From assembly GCA_910575665.1 (NCBI GenBank), contig CAJTFB010000018.1:26485-90484 (forward strand): a stretch of DNA of 64,000 bases, in the 5' to 3' direction. Below the pieces are notes generated by a model that was not told where the DNA came from, did no database searches, and saw only the letters and a list, made by a program, of their open reading frames with translations. Below are positions 8,877 to 18,041 of the stretch, piece after piece; the stretch's first letter is position 1; each line of letters begins with the position of its first letter. Both the position numbers and the translations under genes were made by a program. The DNA comes from Eubacteriaceae bacterium (GTDB lineage: Bacteria > Bacillota > Clostridia > Lachnospirales > Lachnospiraceae).

Positions 8877-8944
8877 AACGGCACCATCCTAACTGTTTCC
8901 TTATAATTTCTGTGCTTGCTTTCTGCCCAAAATAAGATACGGCT

Positions 8945-8973
8945 ATTATATCATTTATTGGGACAGGATACAA
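8945..8973 (-). promoter_or_regulatory. Promoter of the ecf-truA operon
   Basis: TTGTAT (8973-8968), a 17-bp spacer and TATAAT (8950-8945), giving a ~60-nt leader before ecfA1. Confidence 0.7.
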
Positions 8974-8994
8974 GAACACCTGAAAGGCTTTATT

Positions 8995-9023
8995 AAAAAG
9001 CGCCAAATAAATTGGCGCTTTTT
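8995..9023 (-). terminator. Terminator after lysC (bidirectional shape)
   Basis: AAAAAGCGCCAA / TTGGCGCTTTTT arms with a 5-nt loop. It ends the secA-to-lysC run of genes just before the ecf promoter. Confidence 0.9.
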
Positions 9024-9055
9024 ACAGACATATATTATCATAAATTCTCAAAGAA

Positions 9056-10261
9056 TTAAAAATCAAATTCTTTATGGACTGCATTCATCGCTTTGTTGGT
9101 ATCCTCTTCGTCGATTAACACCGTGACGCGGATCTCAGACGTTGAGATCTGCTGAATGTTGACATTGGCATCGTAAAGCGCCTCGAACATCTGGGCGGCA
9201 ACGCCAGGGTTGGTCTGCATTCCTGCACCTACGATAGATACTTTGGATACATTTTTATTTACCTTTACATCCTGGCATTTGAGACTGCCGCTGCGGTGTC
9301 TCTCAACGGTCTCCACCGCCACATCCGCCATATCTTCCGTTACGGTAAAGCTGATATCCTTTGTATTGTCGCGTCCGATGGACTGCAGGATCATATCTAC
9401 ATTTACATTGTGGTTGGCAAGATGGCGGAACAGCTTAAATGCCACTCCTGGCTGGTCCTCCAGACCTACAACTGCTATTCTGGCTACATTTTTATCACTT
9501 GCCACACCGCTGATAAGCATTTTTTCCATTTTTACTTCCTCCTTCACTATAGTACCTTCTGTTGTATTCAGACTTGAACGAACCACCAGCTGTACACCAT
9601 ACTTTTTCGCCATTTCCACAGAACGGTTGTGAAGAACCCCTGCTCCAAAGCTGGCGAGCTCAAGCATTTCATCATAGGTAATCTGGTCAAGTTTTTTAGC
9701 ATCCTCTACAATACGCGGATCTGCGGTGTAGACACCATCTACATCTGTGTAGATCTCACAGGCATCGGCGTGAAGTGTTGCCGCCAGAGCCACCGCTGTC
9801 GTGTCGGAACCGCCGCGTCCCAATGTCGTATAATCGTCGTATTTGCAGATCCCTTGGAATCCTGTCACAATTACTATTTTTCTCTGTTCCAGTTCATGAC
9901 GGATACGATCCTTATCGATCTTGATCAGCTTCGCATTTCCCGCCACAGATGTCGTGTGCATCGCCACCTGAAAAGCATTCAAAGAGATAGACGGCACACC
10001 CAGGGCATGCATCGCCATCGCCATAAGTGCCACGGAGGTCTGTTCTCCTGTGGTAAGCAGCATATCCAGCTCACGCTTCGGCGCGTTGGGATTGATATCA
10101 TTCGCCATTTCCAGCAGCACATCCGTCTGCTTTCCCATAGCAGAAAGGACTACAACTACGTCATGTCCTTTTTTATAATCCTCTATACAACGGTTTGCCA
10201 CATTAAAAATCCTCTCTTTATCAGCAACCGAAGTACCACCAAATTTCTTTACGATCAACAT
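9056..10261 (-). CDS. lysC: Aspartate kinase (aspartokinase)
   Basis: A 401-residue protein from the ATG at 10261, preceded by GGAGG. KKFGGTSVADKERI at the start and GFQGICKYDDYTTLGRGGSD are the amino-acid-kinase substrate and ATP motifs. The C-terminal third carries two ACT domains (around ISGVASDKNVARIAVVGLED and VSIVGAGMQTNPGVAAQMFE), the sites of feedback control by lysine and/or threonine in this family. It makes 4-phospho-L-aspartate, the first step to Lys, Thr and Met. The spacing of 17 bp after the apgM-type gene and the hom gene upstream argue for a threonine/methionine branch operon. Confidence 0.96.
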   Translation of the reverse strand: MLIVKKFGGTSVADKERIFNVANRCIEDYKKGHDVVVVLSAMGKQTDVLLEMANDINPNAPKRELDMLLTTGEQTSVALMAMAMHALGVPSISLNAFQVAMHTTSVAGNAKLIKIDKDRIRHELEQRKIVIVTGFQGICKYDDYTTLGRGGSDTTAVALAATLHADACEIYTDVDGVYTADPRIVEDAKKLDQITYDEMLELASFGAGVLHNRSVEMAKKYGVQLVVRSSLNTTEGTIVKEEVKMEKMLISGVASDKNVARIAVVGLEDQPGVAFKLFRHLANHNVNVDMILQSIGRDNTKDISFTVTEDMADVAVETVERHRSGSLKCQDVKVNKNVSKVSIVGAGMQTNPGVAAQMFEALYDANVNIQQISTSEIRVTVLIDEEDTNKAMNAVHKEFDF

Positions 10262-10278
10262 GTTCTTTTCTCCTCCTG

Positions 10279-11490
10279 TCATTTTGAAACAGATCCTAAT
10301 AATTCTTTCATAAGCTGATACCCGTTTTCCTGGTAATTTCCACTCTTCTCAGCCTCTTTTTCACTATAATTCCACATGTGCTCCTCTTCTGAAGTACTGT
10401 CATACAGAAGATAAGGAACTGGATCACTGGAATGAGTGCGGGTACAGATCGGGGTTGGATGATCCGGCATGATCAGCATACGGAAATCTTCTCCCAGCTC
10501 CTTCATTCTATTGTACACAGGACCAATAATTCTTTTATCTAGATACTCAATGGCTTTGATCTTTTTCTCCACACTTCCCTGGTGTCCCATCTCATCCGGC
10601 GCCTCCACATGGATGTAGACAAAATCATTGCCATCCTCTGTCACTGCCTTTACTGCAGCCTCCGCTTTCCCTTCATAATTGGTCTCCAGGGTTCCATCCG
10701 CCCCTTTTACCTCTATATTATTCATACCGGCGCCCACCGCGATTCCTTTCAAAAGATCTACCGCTGAGATCATGGCGCCCTTTTTTCCAAATTTTTCTTC
10801 AAAATTATCTAGTTCCGGCTTTGTGCCTGCTCCCCAGAACCAGATAGAATTTGCTTTGTTCAGCCCCTTCTTCGCTCTCTCCACATTCAGAGGATGCTGG
10901 TTCAGTATATCATAACTCTTTTTCATCATCCCACGAAGTTTGTCATTTGCTGGAAGATATTCTCCGATCTTTTTTCCGAGAATATCATGAGGCGGGGTAA
11001 GCTCGGATACCTGTCCATGTTTCCAGATCGTACAGTGACGATAGCTGGTTCCCGTGTAAAACTGGTAGATATCATCCTCCATCTCCGTTTTCAGAGCCTC
11101 TAAGAGCACATTGGCATCTTCTGTGGATATCTCACTACTGCTGTGATCAAGGATTGTCTTCTCCTCATAAGGAAGGTCATCTTCCGAAAGCGTCACAATA
11201 TTACAGCGGATGGCGATATCTCCTTCTTCCATATCTACACCGATACTCAGCGCTTCCAGCGGAGAACGCCCGGTATAGTACTGTTTGGGGTTATATCCTA
11301 AAACGGCAAGATTGGCTGTGTCACTCCCCGGCTTCATTCCATCGGGAATAGTTTTAGACAAACCAAGTCTGGCTTTTTTTGAAATCATATCCATATTAGG
11401 TGTCTTGGCATATTCCAACGGTGTTCTGCCATCCAGCTCTTCTAAAGGCTGGTCTGCCATTCCGTCACCCAGAACAACAATATATTTCAT
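10279..11490 (-). CDS. ApgM-type alkaline-phosphatase-superfamily enzyme; proposed homoserine kinase (type III)
   Basis: A 403-residue protein with the phosphoglycerate-mutase-like metalloenzyme layout: IVVLGDGMADQPLEEL at the N-terminus (first metal Asp), GSDTANLAVLGY with the nucleophile region, and MPDHPTPICTRTHSSDPVPY with the C-terminal metal ligands. Homologues are labelled cofactor-independent phosphoglycerate mutase, but a subfamily is proposed as homoserine kinase because of its gene context. Here it lies exactly between hom and lysC, and no GHMP-type thrB is visible, so homoserine kinase is the better call. The mutase alternative cannot be excluded from sequence alone. Confidence 0.75.
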   Translation of the reverse strand: MKYIVVLGDGMADQPLEELDGRTPLEYAKTPNMDMISKKARLGLSKTIPDGMKPGSDTANLAVLGYNPKQYYTGRSPLEALSIGVDMEEGDIAIRCNIVTLSEDDLPYEEKTILDHSSSEISTEDANVLLEALKTEMEDDIYQFYTGTSYRHCTIWKHGQVSELTPPHDILGKKIGEYLPANDKLRGMMKKSYDILNQHPLNVERAKKGLNKANSIWFWGAGTKPELDNFEEKFGKKGAMISAVDLLKGIAVGAGMNNIEVKGADGTLETNYEGKAEAAVKAVTEDGNDFVYIHVEAPDEMGHQGSVEKKIKAIEYLDKRIIGPVYNRMKELGEDFRMLIMPDHPTPICTRTHSSDPVPYLLYDSTSEEEHMWNYSEKEAEKSGNYQENGYQLMKELLGSVSK

Positions 11491-11543
11491 TGTCTTTCCG
11501 TCCTTTCTTCTATCAATCTTAAACCCAAATCTATTATTTCAAC

Positions 11544-12746
11544 TTATGCAGACACCCGAATACGTGTGATGAGTGTAGCAAAGCTCTCTGCCTTTGCTGC
11601 AAATTCCTTTTCCTTCAAAGGCCCAGTGATAAATCCACATTCTCCCGCAATTCCGGCTTCGATCATCTGAACTTCGCCAAACACTTCAGAAATCTTCTCC
11701 TTCTCAGATTCACCTACCCGGACAAAGAACCGGTTCTCCATCTCATCCACCGGCGTGATCTCAAGTTTTTGTGCGCTCCAGGTAATGGAAACATTTTCTC
11801 CCTGATGCTTCACCGCTGCGACCACATCAGCCACCACCGCACTTGCGGTAGGAAGCTTTCCAGCTCCGGCGCCATAAAACATCACATCCCCTAGCATATT
11901 TCCTGTAACTGATATGCCGTTGAACACGTCATTTACACTGTAAAGCGGATGTGTACTGTCTATCATCTGCGGCGCCACCATCGCATACACCTGGTCACCC
12001 ACCTTTTTGCTTGTACCAAAAATCTTAATCGCCGAATTTATCTTCTTCGCATATTTAAAGTCCTCTGCTGTAATTTTCGTGATGCCTTCGGTATAAATAT
12101 CCTCATAATCCACCTGTTTTCCATAAGCAAGAGAGGTGAGAATCGCAATCTTGCGACAGGCATCGTAGCCTTCCACATCTGCTGTGGGATCTTTTTCCGC
12201 ATAACCCAGTTCCTGCGCCTTTTTTAACACCTCGTCAAAATCAGCGCCCTCATCTGCCATCTTCGTCAGAATAAAGTTTGTCGTACCATTCAGAATTCCA
12301 TTGATTTCCTGAATCTCATCTGCAGTAATACACTGGTTGAGCGGGCGAATAATTGGAATTCCTCCACCCACACTCGCCTCAAAGAAAAAGTTTACTTTTT
12401 TATCCCTGGCGATCTGAATCAATTCAGCTCCGTGGGCTGCCACCAGTTCTTTGTTGGAAGAGCAAACACTTTTTCCATTTAGAAGAGCCGTCTTCACAAA
12501 ATCATAGGCAGGTTTTGTACCACCCATGGTCTCCACGATCACTCTCACTTCTTCGTCCTCTGCAATTACATTGTAATCATGAACAAGAATTTCCTGCACC
12601 GGATCCTCTGGGAAATCCCTAAGATCCAGAACATATTTCACCTCAACCTCTTCCCCCGCACGTTTTGCGATACTTTTTGCATTGGTGCGGATCACCTCAA
12701 CAACTCCGGAACCAATCGTTCCATAACCTAATACTGCGATTTTCAT
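11544..12746 (-). CDS. hom: Homoserine dehydrogenase
   Basis: A 400-residue protein. The Rossmann motif VLGYGTIGSGVVEVI opens it, followed by SSNKELVAAHG, FEASVGGGIPII and NGILNGTTNFILTKM, with the catalytic region EKDPTADVEGYDACRK. A C-terminal ACT-like domain (~residues 330-400) would sense threonine. It reduces aspartate semialdehyde to homoserine. The ATG at 12746 follows GAGGAGACA. It lies 51 bp after a cheW-like gene and 53 bp before the proposed homoserine kinase. Confidence 0.96.
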   Translation of the reverse strand: MKIAVLGYGTIGSGVVEVIRTNAKSIAKRAGEEVEVKYVLDLRDFPEDPVQEILVHDYNVIAEDEEVRVIVETMGGTKPAYDFVKTALLNGKSVCSSNKELVAAHGAELIQIARDKKVNFFFEASVGGGIPIIRPLNQCITADEIQEINGILNGTTNFILTKMADEGADFDEVLKKAQELGYAEKDPTADVEGYDACRKIAILTSLAYGKQVDYEDIYTEGITKITAEDFKYAKKINSAIKIFGTSKKVGDQVYAMVAPQMIDSTHPLYSVNDVFNGISVTGNMLGDVMFYGAGAGKLPTASAVVADVVAAVKHQGENVSITWSAQKLEITPVDEMENRFFVRVGESEKEKISEVFGEVQMIEAGIAGECGFITGPLKEKEFAAKAESFATLITRIRVSA

Positions 12747-12797
12747 TGTCTCCTCTTCCTTTCTATATGTAAATATCTCAGCGATGCGCAGGCAAAA

Positions 12798-13268
12798 TTA
12801 CTCCTGCTTCTCTTCCTGAGACAGATCTAGCTCATTCATTATATCGAAATCCTCTTCTGACATCAAAGCGTCGGGATTTATCACCACGATCAATTCGCCG
12901 TCTCTTCTGGCGATAAAATCAATATAATCGGTCCCCTCCGTCCGCGCCTCTTTCGGGAAAGTCTGAATATTATCTCCCTCTGCCTGAAACACCTTATCCA
13001 CGCTGTCCACCATACAGGCAATGCCTCTCTTACTTGTCCGGAGAAGCAGTATCTTGGTATCTTTTGTCATCTCAGCAGCAGGAAGATTTAACTTTGCTCG
13101 TAAATCATAGACCGGATACACCTCATCCCGAACCACGATCGTTCCCAGAATACAGTCTGGTGCTTCCGACAATGGATGGATCTCCTGATAACTTTCTAGA
13201 CTCTGCATTCCACTGATCTCAATCCCATACTCTCTGCCACTGATAAAAAATGTAATAATTTCTTTCAT
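12798..13268 (-). CDS. CheW-domain chemotaxis coupling protein
   Basis: A 156-residue protein from the ATG at 13268 (GGAGGGG upstream). It consists of a single CheW domain: FFISGREYGIEI, ILGTIVVRDEVYPVYDLRAK and ACMVDSVDKVFQ are typical strands. CheW links chemoreceptors to the CheA kinase on the membrane-bound signalling array. It is isolated from other che genes and embedded between prfB and hom. The window also has two chemoreceptors and cheC-cheD but no cheA. The acidic C-terminal tail is somewhat longer than usual. Confidence 0.85.
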   Translation of the reverse strand: MKEIITFFISGREYGIEISGMQSLESYQEIHPLSEAPDCILGTIVVRDEVYPVYDLRAKLNLPAAEMTKDTKILLLRTSKRGIACMVDSVDKVFQAEGDNIQTFPKEARTEGTDYIDFIARRDGELIVVINPDALMSEEDFDIMNELDLSQEEKQE

Positions 13269-13337
13269 AAGCCCCTCCATTCTGGGCAGTACTTCCCTGG
13301 CTCTGCCTCTTATCTTCTACGTCGTAACTTTCGAAAA

Positions 13338-14441
13338 TTAACTATTAATCCATTTTAAATACCCATTGATAAATGCATCCAGATCACCATCCATGACAGC
13401 CCCGACATTGCCGGATTCCACATTGGTTCTGTGATCCTTTACCATGGTATACGGCTGCATTACGTAAGACCGAATCTGGTTGCCCCAACCGATTTCTTTC
13501 TGTTCTCCGCGGATATCTGACTCTTTTTCCAGATTCTCCTGCTGTTTCAGCATATACAGCTTTGCCTTCAGCATCTGCATCGCCTTGTCTTTATTCATAT
13601 GCTGGGAGCGCTCGTTCTGACACTGTACCACAATTCCTGTCGGGAAATGGGTGATACGAATCGCTGAGGAAGTCTTATTGATATGCTGGCCGCCGGCACC
13701 ACTGGAACGGTAGGTGTCGATACGGATATCATCGTCTGCGATCTCAATATCAAGATCCTGTTCGATGTCCGGCATCACATCACAGGAAACAAAAGACGTC
13801 TGACGTTTACCCGCCGCATTAAAGGGAGAAATACGCACCAGACGATGTACACCATGTTCACTTTTCAGATAGCCATAGGCATTGATCCCGTTGATCTGCA
13901 AGGTAACAGACTTGAGCCCCGCCTCGTCACCATCCAGAAAATCCAGCATCTCTACAGAATATCCTTTTTTTTCTGCCCATCTCTGATACATCCGGCACAA
14001 CATACTCGCCCAGTCACAGCTCTCTGTTCCCCCGGCTCCCGCGTGCAGGGTGAGAATGGCATTGCTCTCGTCATACTCGCCTTTCAGCATTGTGGTGATA
14101 CGAAGATCTTCAAAATCTTTCACAAACTCTTCCAGTTCCTCTTTGATCTCCACTGCCAGTTCTTCGTCCTCTTCTTCATACGCCATCTCGATCAGCGTCA
14201 TAATATCTTCATACTTTCCGCTGAGACCGTCGGCGCGGCTTACAATATCTTTGAGTTCCTTTACCTCTTTCATGGACTGGCTCGCCTTCTCTGCATCCTC
14301 CCAGAAATCCGGAGCCTCCATATTCTTCTCCAGCTCCTCGATACGAAACTGCTTCTCGCCAAGATTCAAAGAATCCCTGACCTCAGCGAGAGGCTTCTCA
14401 TAAGAGGAGAGTTCGACTTTATAATTATCTAACTCGACCAT
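13338..14441 (-). CDS. prfB: Peptide chain release factor 2 (no programmed frameshift)
   Basis: A 367-residue protein that reads through in one frame from the ATG at 14441 (AGAGGGTTG upstream). The GGQ catalytic motif lies in SSGAGGQHINKTSSA, and the stop-codon-reading SPF tripeptide in RISPFNAAGKRQTSF; it is SPF rather than the PxT of RF1, so this is RF2. Many bacteria interrupt prfB with an in-frame UGA near codon 25 for autoregulation. No such stop is present here, and the N-terminal ~47 residues before the conserved PDFW are continuous. It lies 21 bp downstream of secA. Confidence 0.96.
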   Translation of the reverse strand: MVELDNYKVELSSYEKPLAEVRDSLNLGEKQFRIEELEKNMEAPDFWEDAEKASQSMKEVKELKDIVSRADGLSGKYEDIMTLIEMAYEEEDEELAVEIKEELEEFVKDFEDLRITTMLKGEYDESNAILTLHAGAGGTESCDWASMLCRMYQRWAEKKGYSVEMLDFLDGDEAGLKSVTLQINGINAYGYLKSEHGVHRLVRISPFNAAGKRQTSFVSCDVMPDIEQDLDIEIADDDIRIDTYRSSGAGGQHINKTSSAIRITHFPTGIVVQCQNERSQHMNKDKAMQMLKAKLYMLKQQENLEKESDIRGEQKEIGWGNQIRSYVMQPYTMVKDHRTNVESGNVGAVMDGDLDAFINGYLKWINS

Positions 14442-14462
14442 TTTTCAACCCTCTGATTCACC

Positions 14463-17024
14463 TTATCTGCCGCAGCAGTATTTATATTTCTTTCCGGACC
14501 CGCATGGGCACGGAGCATTACGGCTGACCTTATCTGATTTTCTCGTGACCGGGGCATTGGCAGAATCATCCTTGTTGGTTCCTGTCTCCTTCGCCACCTG
14601 CTCACGCTCTACCTTTTGCTCGATACGGACATGCATCAATGCCTTCACCGTCTCCTCACGGATGGACTCTGTCATCTCCGCAAACATATCATAACTCTGG
14701 AAACGGTACTCTGTCACTGGATCTCTCTGTCCATATGCCTGCAGTCCGATTCCCTGACGCAGCTGATCCATATCGTCAATATGGTTCATCCAATGCTGGT
14801 CAGTGACCTTCAGAAGAATGACACGCTCGATCTCCCGGATCTGCTCTGATTCCGGAAACTCTGCTTCCTTCATCTCATAGAGGTGAAGCGCCTCTTCTTT
14901 TAACCTCTGGATCAGTTCATTTTTATTGATGCTCTTATCCCTCTCCGCATCAAAGGTAATCGGCTCAACGGGAATGATAGGCAGCAGATTCATATTCAAC
15001 TCACCAAGATCCCACTCTTCCGGAATCTGATCGTCTCCAATGGTCCTGCCCACATACTTTTCAATTACTTCATCCATCATACCATAAATGGTATCGCGCA
15101 TGCTCTCCCCATCCAGAACTTTACGTCTCTCTGCATAGATGAGCTCTCTCTGCTGGTTGTTGATGATATCATACTCCAGCAGATTCTTACGGATTCCGTA
15201 GTTGTTGCCCTCGATCTTCATCTGGGCGCGCTCGATGGCTTTGTTCAGCATTCGGTGCTGAATCTGTTCGCCCTCCGGCATTCCAAGGGAATTAAATATA
15301 TTCATTAGGTTCTGGGAACCAAACAGACGCATCAGGTCATCCTCAAGAGAAATATAAAACTTAGATTCACCGGGATCTCCCTGACGTCCGGAACGTCCCC
15401 GCAGCTGATTATCGATACGTCTGGACTCGTGCCGCTCCGTGCCGATGATCCTTAATCCTCCCAGGTCCTGGACTCCTTCTCCCAGCTTGATATCCGTACC
15501 ACGACCTGCCATGTTGGTAGCGATGGTCACCGCTCCAGCCAAACCGGCATCGGCAACAATCTCTGCCTCCATCTCATGGTATTTAGCGTTCAGTACTTTA
15601 TGCTTAATGCCCCGTCTCCGAAGCAGATCACTGAGCTCCTCCGATGCTTCAATGGTGATCGTACCCACTAACACCGGCTGCTTCCTCTCATAGCAGTCTG
15701 CAATATCCTCTACGATGGCATTCAATTTTTCTTTTTTCGTCTTGTACACGGAATCGTTGTGATCGATACGCGCCACCGGTTTATTGGTAGGAACCTCCAC
15801 AACATCCATGCCGTAGATCTCACGAAATTCTTTTTCTTCGGTCAGTGCGGTACCGGTCATACCACATTTTTTCGCATATTTATTAAAGAAGTTCTGGAAA
15901 GTGATCGTCGCCAGTGTCTTGCTCTCACGCTTAACCTTCACATGCTCCTTTGCCTCGATGGCCTGATGGAGACCGTCGGAATAACGGCGCCCTGGCATGA
16001 TACGTCCCGTAAATTCATCGACGATCAGCACCTCATCATCTTTTACCACATAATCCTTGTCTAAAAACATGAGATTGTGAGCCCGCAGGGCAAGGTTGAT
16101 ACAGTGCTGGATCTCCAAATGCTCCGGATCTGCCAGATTCTCGATATGGAAAAAGCGCTCCACCTTTGCCACACCCTGGGCAGTAAGGTTCACGGTCTTT
16201 TCCTTTTCATCCACAACAAAATCACCGGTCTCATTGTCATCTTCTTTCATGATGATATCCATCTTAGATAGCTCCTTCGCGGTACCGCGCTTAAGCTGCT
16301 TAGCCAGATTATCACATGCCTCATAGATCTTCGTTGATTTCCCACTACTACCAGAGATGATCAGCGGTGTTCTCGCCTCGTCGATAAGTACCGAGTCCAC
16401 CTCGTCCACAATGGCATAGTGAAGCTCTCTCTGTACCAACTGCTCTTTATAAATAACCATGTTATCACGGAGATAGTCAAATCCAAGCTCGTTATTCGTA
16501 GCGTAGGTAATATCACAGCCATAAGCTTCTCTTCTCTCATCATTGTCCATGCTGTTCAGGATACAGCCCACTGTCAACCCAAGAAACTCATGGATCTGTC
16601 CCATCCACTCCGCATCACGCTTCGCCAGATAGTCATTGACCGTAACGATATGGACGCCCTTACCCTCTAAGGCATTCAGATATGCCGGCAGCGTGGACAC
16701 CAGCGTCTTACCTTCACCTGTACGCATCTCTGTGATACGTCCCTGATGCAGGATCACACCACCGATCAGCTGCACCCGGTAATGGCGCATGCCAATGGTC
16801 CGCTTAGATGCCTCTCTGACAACGGCATATGCCTCCGGAAGAATGTCATCCAGAGATTCCCCTTCTGACAACCTGTTTTTAAATTCTCTTGTTTTATCTT
16901 TCAACTGCTCATCTGACAATTTCTCATAATCAGGTTCCAGTTTCTCAATCTTGTCCACGATGGGGAGTACTCTCTTTACTTCCCTCTCACTGTGGGTTCC
17001 GACTACCTTACTAAATAATCCCAT
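14463..17024 (-). CDS. secA: Preprotein translocase ATPase SecA
   Basis: An 853-residue protein from the ATG at 17024 (GGAGAG upstream), beginning [18 protein letters not shown]. The DEAD motor has Walker [25 protein letters not shown] (Walker B), and [10 protein letters not shown] plus [11 protein letters not shown] in the second motor half. The C-terminus ends with the SEC-C zinc finger, [15 protein letters not shown], which binds SecB or ribosomes in relatives. It drives export of unfolded proteins through SecYEG. The gene heads a six-gene co-directional run with its own promoter at 17065-17093. Confidence 0.98.
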   Translation of the reverse strand: MGLFSKVVGTHSEREVKRVLPIVDKIEKLEPDYEKLSDEQLKDKTREFKNRLSEGESLDDILPEAYAVVREASKRTIGMRHYRVQLIGGVILHQGRITEMRTGEGKTLVSTLPAYLNALEGKGVHIVTVNDYLAKRDAEWMGQIHEFLGLTVGCILNSMDNDERREAYGCDITYATNNELGFDYLRDNMVIYKEQLVQRELHYAIVDEVDSVLIDEARTPLIISGSSGKSTKIYEACDNLAKQLKRGTAKELSKMDIIMKEDDNETGDFVVDEKEKTVNLTAQGVAKVERFFHIENLADPEHLEIQHCINLALRAHNLMFLDKDYVVKDDEVLIVDEFTGRIMPGRRYSDGLHQAIEAKEHVKVKRESKTLATITFQNFFNKYAKKCGMTGTALTEEKEFREIYGMDVVEVPTNKPVARIDHNDSVYKTKKEKLNAIVEDIADCYERKQPVLVGTITIEASEELSDLLRRRGIKHKVLNAKYHEMEAEIVADAGLAGAVTIATNMAGRGTDIKLGEGVQDLGGLRIIGTERHESRRIDNQLRGRSGRQGDPGESKFYISLEDDLMRLFGSQNLMNIFNSLGMPEGEQIQHRMLNKAIERAQMKIEGNNYGIRKNLLEYDIINNQQRELIYAERRKVLDGESMRDTIYGMMDEVIEKYVGRTIGDDQIPEEWDLGELNMNLLPIIPVEPITFDAERDKSINKNELIQRLKEEALHLYEMKEAEFPESEQIREIERVILLKVTDQHWMNHIDDMDQLRQGIGLQAYGQRDPVTEYRFQSYDMFAEMTESIREETVKALMHVRIEQKVEREQVAKETGTNKDDSANAPVTRKSDKVSRNAPCPCGSGKKYKYCCGR

Positions 17025-17064
17025 ACGTTCACTCTCCATAACAATCAAAGTTTTATCCCAGATT

Positions 17065-17093
17065 ATTTTATCACTAGATCTACTGTCTTTCAA
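17065..17093 (-). promoter_or_regulatory. Promoter of secA
   Basis: TTGAAA (17093-17088), a 17-bp spacer and TAAAAT (17070-17065), ~40 bp before the secA ATG. Confidence 0.6.
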
Positions 17094-17130
17094 TGATTTT
17101 TTTGATTTTGGCTCGTTTTTTACAAACCGT

Positions 17131-17901
17131 TCACATTCTTTTAACTTCTTCTACATTACAGAAAAACCATGCGTGAATATTGATCTCCACCACTGGACTT
17201 CCACAGTACTCACATACTTTAGCGCCCAAGGCAGAGAGCGGTGCACCGCAGTTAGGACAGTTGATCCCCAACGCCTGGGTTCTCTGATCTTCTACTAATT
17301 CCCTGTCCTGTATGTAGATCAGATCCGTATTGTACTTGGTCTGATACTTTGTGTCTTTTGCACCTCTCTGCAAATTTCCCTCACGGTCGGTCACATAATG
17401 AAAACACTCCAATGCCGACTGGAAGGTAATGATACAGCGTCCTTCACTCTTCCGATATTGACTAATCTCGGTTCGGTGAATATGAATCTGCTCAAAATGT
17501 TCCCTTTGTCCGGCTTCTTCCAACATCGCGATATAGTCTGCCAGTTCTTCTTTTAACTCTGTACTTCCATCCTTCGGCATCTCCTTCCCACCAGTACCGA
17601 TCGCCCTCAGATAATCCACCAATATATTATCCGCTCTCTCCTTCATTTCATCGTACTCAAAATCCGGAAAGTCCTGAACGATCTTTGGCAAAAGGAGTTT
17701 TGTCATGGCAGAGACCGACTTTGGCGTCGAGGCCAGTTCCTCCCGCATCATCTCCGCCCCCTGCCTGAGATCACTGGTTCCAAAAAGTTCTCTTGAAACC
17801 TGTCTTGCTTTTCTTTTTAATGTGGCAACTCCGATATAGATCGCCATGACGATGATCAAAATCAATACCAAAACAATGATCAAGCCTGTATAATTCCCCA
17901 T
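17131..17901 (-). CDS. Membrane-anchored protein with a C-terminal zinc ribbon (Tim44-like core suspected)
   Basis: A 256-residue protein. The ATG at 17901 has AAGGAG at good spacing; the in-frame GTG at 17910 overlaps that ribosome site. A single N-terminal membrane helix ([20 protein letters not shown]) is followed by a ~170-residue alpha/beta region. A zinc ribbon ([20 protein letters not shown]) comes close to the C-terminus. The middle region resembles Tim44-like bacterial domains in size and in its [13 protein letters not shown] segment, but I cannot confirm this. It follows the SPFH-zinc-ribbon gene on the same strand, so the two may act together at the membrane. Confidence 0.6.
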   Translation of the reverse strand: MGNYTGLIIVLVLILIIVMAIYIGVATLKRKARQVSRELFGTSDLRQGAEMMREELASTPKSVSAMTKLLLPKIVQDFPDFEYDEMKERADNILVDYLRAIGTGGKEMPKDGSTELKEELADYIAMLEEAGQREHFEQIHIHRTEISQYRKSEGRCIITFQSALECFHYVTDREGNLQRGAKDTKYQTKYNTDLIYIQDRELVEDQRTQALGINCPNCGAPLSALGAKVCEYCGSPVVEINIHAWFFCNVEEVKRM

Positions 17902-18041
17902 ATTTTTCACTCCTTAGAGCTACGATGATTCCAGTCAAGATAATGGCGCCAATTATATAAACTTCTAATCGGCGCCATCAAACTGAATATGCAGCTTTTT
18001 TCCAGCTCAATGGCGCAAACTAGTACCACTAAGCTATTCTT

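Noticed and set aside
13683..14432. A 249-codon plus-strand open frame
   Set aside because: Antisense to prfB; His/Arg-rich low-complexity product with no domain.
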